The position numbers were made by a program, and so were the translations under genes. The notes below the pieces were generated by a model, which searched no databases, had not been told where the DNA came from, and was given only the letters and a program-made list of their open reading frames with translations. From NCBI GenBank assembly GCA_964507325.1, contig CAZDQL010000074.1, forward strand, positions 1 through 31,049: a stretch of 31,049 nucleotides of DNA, read 5' to 3'. Numbering within the stretch: position 1 is the stretch's first letter; the number at the start of each line of letters is the position of its first letter. This document shows, piece by piece, positions 27,983 to 31,049 of this stretch. Origin of the DNA: CAZDQL01 sp964507325 (GTDB lineage Bacteria > Planctomycetota > UBA1135 > GCA-002686595).

Positions 27983-30970
27983 CTACTTTCCCTGGATGCC
28001 GTCAGGTCTGACGTAGTCGGCGCGTACGTTGCGGTGCTCGCCGTTCAGATCCAGCACCAGGACGGTCTGCCCGCGCGGCTGGTCGGCGCCGTCGACGATC
28101 CAGCGCAGGAAGGTGGCCCCCAACTGCTCGGCGGGAGCGGTCAGGGTCACGGTCGAGCCGACCCAGTACGAGCGCTCGAAGGCCAGGGAGGTGAATCCCC
28201 CGCTGTCGAGGGCCGCGTCGAGCGGGAAGACATCCACCCAGGCGCCGTTCAGCGTCGAGCCGACGGTCAGGTTGCTGCTCCCCGATCCCGGGGGTACGAG
28301 GCGCAAGCAGTCCGCCGAGGTGGCGAAGGGCGTCCCATCCAGCATGTTGCCGGTCAGCACCAGCGGCACCAGGGCACCGCCGGGGAGATCACCGAGTTCG
28401 AGGTTCGCGACGACGGCATCGCTCTTGAACTTCATCGAGACGTCGAGGTAGCCGTCGGGACCCAGCTCGTGGCAGTCGCAGGCCAAGCCGTCGAAGGGCG
28501 TGCCCACGTCCTCGAGCACGGTGTGGGGACCTGGCGGCCCCTCGTGCGGAGCGACGTTGCCCCCGATGCCGTCCCAGCGGGACAGCCTCAGCGTGGTCAA
28601 GTCGACCATGGTGACGTCGAGGGTGTCGGTTCCGAGCAAGGCCACGGGCAGGACGCCGTGGCTGTTGCAGTTGAAGGAGTTCGGGCAGGAGCCCGGCTTG
28701 ATATCCAGAGCGAGACCACAGGGGTTCATGCCGGAGACGGTGGCGGTCACCACCACGTTGTCCACCTGCACGTACCAGTTGTTGTGCTCGACCGGATCGT
28801 AGTACCAGAAGGCGATATGGGTCGTCGCCGAGACGCCGCCCAGGGGGAGCGTGACGTGCTCGCCGGGAGTGTTGCGGAAGGCCCCGTGGTCCTCGTTCCA
28901 GGTGAGGAGGTTGCCCCACGTCGCGCCTCCGTCGAAGCTCACGTCGACTCCGAAGTAGTCGTAGCCGGCGAAGTTCTGGAAGTTGGCGTCGAAGTCGAGC
29001 GTCGCTCCCAGAGCCCCCGACAGGTCCATGACGGGACTGATGAGCCAGGTGTTGTAGGACACCGTGCCATAGTCGTCGCTGGATGCAGTCGCGGCGTCGC
29101 CATCACCGGTGCAGTAGTTCCCGGACTCGCCGCTGCCGGCGATGTCGGTCCACACCAGGCCCGAGCCGTCCTCGTCGGTGACGACCCAGTCGCCGGGAAT
29201 GCCGGCGTCGAAGCCTTCGTCGAGCACGACCACCGTGCCTTCACCGCAGTTGGTGCCTTCACCGAGGAAGACGCCTCCTGCCAGCTCGCAGCAGATCGGG
29301 CTGGTCACCGTGCAAGTCCCATCCGGCATGCAGCATGCCCCGAGGGAACCGCAGTCGGTATCGTCGCCCTGATACCAGCCGCCCAGGGCGAGGCATTCCG
29401 CCTCCGTGACGACCACGCAGGACGAATCGGGGAGACAGCACGCGCCGACCGGCAGACAGGCGACGTCCGGCTGTGCCGGAACACCGTCGTCGTAGACCTC
29501 CAGCTCGAAGTCCCCGACGGCACCGCCGTAGCCATGCACCAGGATCAAGTAGTTGGCGCCGGGCTGGGATGCCCACGAGATCTCCGACTGGAGTCCGCAG
29601 GAATCGTCGTTGCCGTCCACGCACAGCGGGTCGACGCATTCCGGACAGTACACCGAGATCTTCGTGTCGTGGGTCGCGACCCCGTTGCAGAGGGAGGCGG
29701 TCATCGTCGTTCCCGTTCCGGTCACGCTGTACCACACACCGGGTGAGGTGATGGACGTGCCGCAGGTGGGGAACTCCGTGTCGGTCGTGGCGCCGATGGT
29801 GGTGCCCGCCGTGACCGAGGGTACAGCCACCGCTATCGCATCAGAGCAATAGTCGTTCGGGGGAGGAATGACCTCGTCGACGTTGACCGTGATGGTGTAC
29901 GCGACTTGGGTGTTGTCGTTGAACATCACCGGGACGTACACCGTGGTCGGGCCGGCGATTTCCCTCCAGACGATCTCCGGAGAGGTGACGCCGTCCGAGC
30001 ATCCGTACCACTCAATCTCGTCGTACACGATGTACGCGGAGCAGTCGCTGCAGTCGTTGTAGTAGACGACTCCGACGTTGTTGATCTCGAAGCCGTTGCC
30101 ACAGTAGGAAACCGTCAGGTCGTTGACGCCGTAGGGCAGCACGATCTCCCACCAGGTGGAGTACCAGTCGAGCACTCCGGGGCAGTCGATCAGGGCGCAC
30201 TCGTTGGTGCCGCTGACGACCTGCGGATAGGGCGGCGACACCAAGGTGGCGTCGACACAATCGTCGTTGGGGGGCCGGTTCCCATCACAGGGATCACCTT
30301 CGCAGAAGCCCGTGGTGCTGCAACCCGTGGGTTCGGTGCCGCCCACGCCGTCCGCGCAGATTTCGGTGCCGTTGCCGTCGTAGATGCGGTACTCGTTCTC
30401 GTAGGGCCAGCCGCCGGGGACGTAGGTGGTCGTGATCACGTTGCCAGTGGCAGCTTGGAAGTAGTAGGTCACTGGGCCCGCCCCATCGGCGATGGTCAGA
30501 TCGTCGAGGACCACGACTCCGTTGACCAGGACGTCCACCATCCCGCCATTCCAGCCATCTCCGTAGTCGTCGGTGAGGACGATGGAGTGCTCACAGGTCG
30601 TGACGTCGCCGCACGGGGGCGTGATGTCCGCGCAGGCCGTGTTGGGAACGAAGCGCAACGGAGCCAGGCAGTCCTGCATCTCGACGTTGTCGACGCAGGT
30701 GCCCGTGCTGTCGTCGCAGCACGCCCCATAGGTGGGGGTGTACTGCCCCACGAGGCACAGGGAGGGATCGTAGAAGTAGTCGTTCAGGTTGAACCCGTCC
30801 CACTGGTATCCGTGTCCGTTGCCACCGCTGCCGCTCATCCACAGGAACCAGCACCCGGGGGTCGCGGCCGCCTCGATCGAGACCCAACCGCTGGTCAGGT
30901 AGATGCAGGGCGTGAGGGTCGCGTTGTACTCGTAGAGCGGGAAGCCGGAGTAGCTGACCCCCGTGTTCAC
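27983..30970 (-). CDS. Large multidomain extracellular protein, N-terminus missing or disrupted
   Basis: At least 995 residues are readable; the frame stays open up to 31006, where an in-frame TAG (31007-31009) closes it, so no signal peptide is seen and GTG 30970 is an arbitrary start. In order: a partial beta-domain ending in GWVSIEAAATPGCWFLW; a GACC module (~82-101); a DDYGDGWNGG calcium-type domain (~134-205); two PPC-like domains opening PPNDDC (~233) and PPNDYC (~369); two more GACC modules (~509 and ~544); a jelly-roll or MAM-like domain (~580-745) with WLISPVMDLSG and VDNVVV; an LDIKPGSCPNSFN domain (~755-893); and a final VGSTVTLTAPAEQLG repeat domain. These are typical of planctomycete surface or secreted proteins that bind polymers or particles, although the ligand is unknown. 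It converges with the GT4 gene across the hairpin at 27928-27960. Confidence 0.8.
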   Translation of the reverse strand: MNTGVSYSGFPLYEYNATLTPCIYLTSGWVSIEAAATPGCWFLWMSGSGGNGHGYQWDGFNLNDYFYDPSLCLVGQYTPTYGACCDDSTGTCVDNVEMQDCLAPLRFVPNTACADITPPCGDVTTCEHSIVLTDDYGDGWNGGMVDVLVNGVVVLDDLTIADGAGPVTYYFQAATGNVITTTYVPGGWPYENEYRIYDGNGTEICADGVGGTEPTGCSTTGFCEGDPCDGNRPPNDDCVDATLVSPPYPQVVSGTNECALIDCPGVLDWYSTWWEIVLPYGVNDLTVSYCGNGFEINNVGVVYYNDCSDCSAYIVYDEIEWYGCSDGVTSPEIVWREIAGPTTVYVPVMFNDNTQVAYTITVNVDEVIPPPNDYCSDAIAVAVPSVTAGTTIGATTDTEFPTCGTSITSPGVWYSVTGTGTTMTASLCNGVATHDTKISVYCPECVDPLCVDGNDDSCGLQSEISWASQPGANYLILVHGYGGAVGDFELEVYDDGVPAQPDVACLPVGACCLPDSSCVVVTEAECLALGGWYQGDDTDCGSLGACCMPDGTCTVTSPICCELAGGVFLGEGTNCGEGTVVVLDEGFDAGIPGDWVVTDEDGSGLVWTDIAGSGESGNYCTGDGDAATASSDDYGTVSYNTWLISPVMDLSGALGATLDFDANFQNFAGYDYFGVDVSFDGGATWGNLLTWNEDHGAFRNTPGEHVTLPLGGVSATTHIAFWYYDPVEHNNWYVQVDNVVVTATVSGMNPCGLALDIKPGSCPNSFNCNSHGVLPVALLGTDTLDVTMVDLTTLRLSRWDGIGGNVAPHEGPPGPHTVLEDVGTPFDGLACDCHELGPDGYLDVSMKFKSDAVVANLELGDLPGGALVPLVLTGNMLDGTPFATSADCLRLVPPGSGSSNLTVGSTLNGAWVDVFPLDAALDSGGFTSLAFERSYWVGSTVTLTAPAEQLGATFLRWIVDGADQPRGQTVLVLDLNGEHRNVRADYVRPDGIQGK

Positions 30971-31006
30971 CCCCGAGAGAGTGAGCGTGTAGGTGGCTAG
31001 CCCGGC

Positions 31007-31049
31007 CTATTCATGAGGTTCGAGCCTCGGACCCCAAGAGCGAGCGAAG
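31007..31049. other. Right edge: frame of the large extracellular protein closed
   Basis: All three minus-strand frames carry a stop here or just downstream: TGA at 31011-31013, TAG at 31007-31009 and TAG at 30997-30999. No other gene, RNA or repeat is recognisable in these 43 bases. Confidence 0.5.

Noticed and set aside
27833..29746. Plus-strand open frame opposite the large extracellular protein
   Set aside because: The minus strand encodes well-defined extracellular domains with ordered cysteines; the plus-strand product has none.
31000..31049. tRNA-like GGTTCGAGCC at the right edge
   Set aside because: The five base pairs expected on either side of a T-loop do not form, and no acceptor or anticodon arms can be drawn.
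1..31049. CRISPR arrays, rRNA genes and insertion sequences
   Set aside because: I saw no regularly spaced repeats, no rRNA-like stretches and no transposase or terminal inverted repeats anywhere in the window.

Overview
The window is about 31 kb of very GC-rich bacterial DNA, densely coding, with almost no recognisable insertion sequences, RNA genes or CRISPR. The protein repertoire points to a Planctomycetota lineage: many secreted PQQ-like beta-propellers that begin with a DWPxxRGPxxxG signature, an FG-GAP propeller with a secreted C-terminal domain of the kind seen in planctomycete proteins, and a large extracellular protein built from GACC cysteine modules, PPC-like domains and an LDIKPGSCPNSFN-type domain. 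This assignment is by family resemblance only.

Left part (1-4035, minus strand): a Sel1-repeat secreted protein cut by the window edge, a secreted protein with an N-terminal Ig-like (Big_5) domain, and a two-gene unit encoding a small secreted coiled-coil-rich protein and a TetR-family regulator. That unit has a sigma70-like promoter overlapped by a perfect 9+9 inverted repeat, a good candidate for the TetR operator.

Central part (4288-13370, plus strand): the most interesting locus, a tightly packed, translationally coupled operon for a predicted membrane electron-transfer complex. It encodes a secreted PQQ-like propeller, an NHL propeller, a 16-cysteine (four [4Fe-4S]) NapG-like ferredoxin with a twin-arginine-like N-terminus, a NapH/NosR-like membrane polyferredoxin, a NuoE-type [2Fe-2S] protein carrying its own two-helix membrane anchor, a HydB/HndC-like NuoF with extra ferredoxin domains, and a composite subunit joining a [2Fe-2S] domain, a GltD/NfnL-type FAD-NAD(P)H domain and a NuoG/HydA-like [4Fe-4S] tail. 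A small lipoprotein follows, coupled by a TTGA overlap. Together they could move electrons between NAD(P)H and the quinone pool or a periplasmic acceptor, possibly with flavin-based bifurcation. The first gene's ribosome binding site lies in the arm of a hairpin.

Middle-right part (13410-20209): an unrecognised secreted protein, a second PQQ-like propeller, a saccharopine dehydrogenase-family gene divergent from an IclR regulator (matching operator-like boxes lie 9 nt from both start codons), an FG-GAP propeller protein and a DUF1569/DinB-like protein.

Right part (20236-27891): four more PQQ-like propeller genes, one fused to a LolA-like and a DUF3471-like domain and one a lipoprotein overlapping its upstream neighbour by ATGA, followed by a GT4 glycosyltransferase. 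A perfect 14-bp stem hairpin separates this from a convergent, large multidomain extracellular protein whose N-terminus is lost near the right edge. Several genes in this half have a TAnnnT-like hexamer exactly 6 nt before the start codon and no Shine-Dalgarno sequence, suggesting leaderless transcripts.
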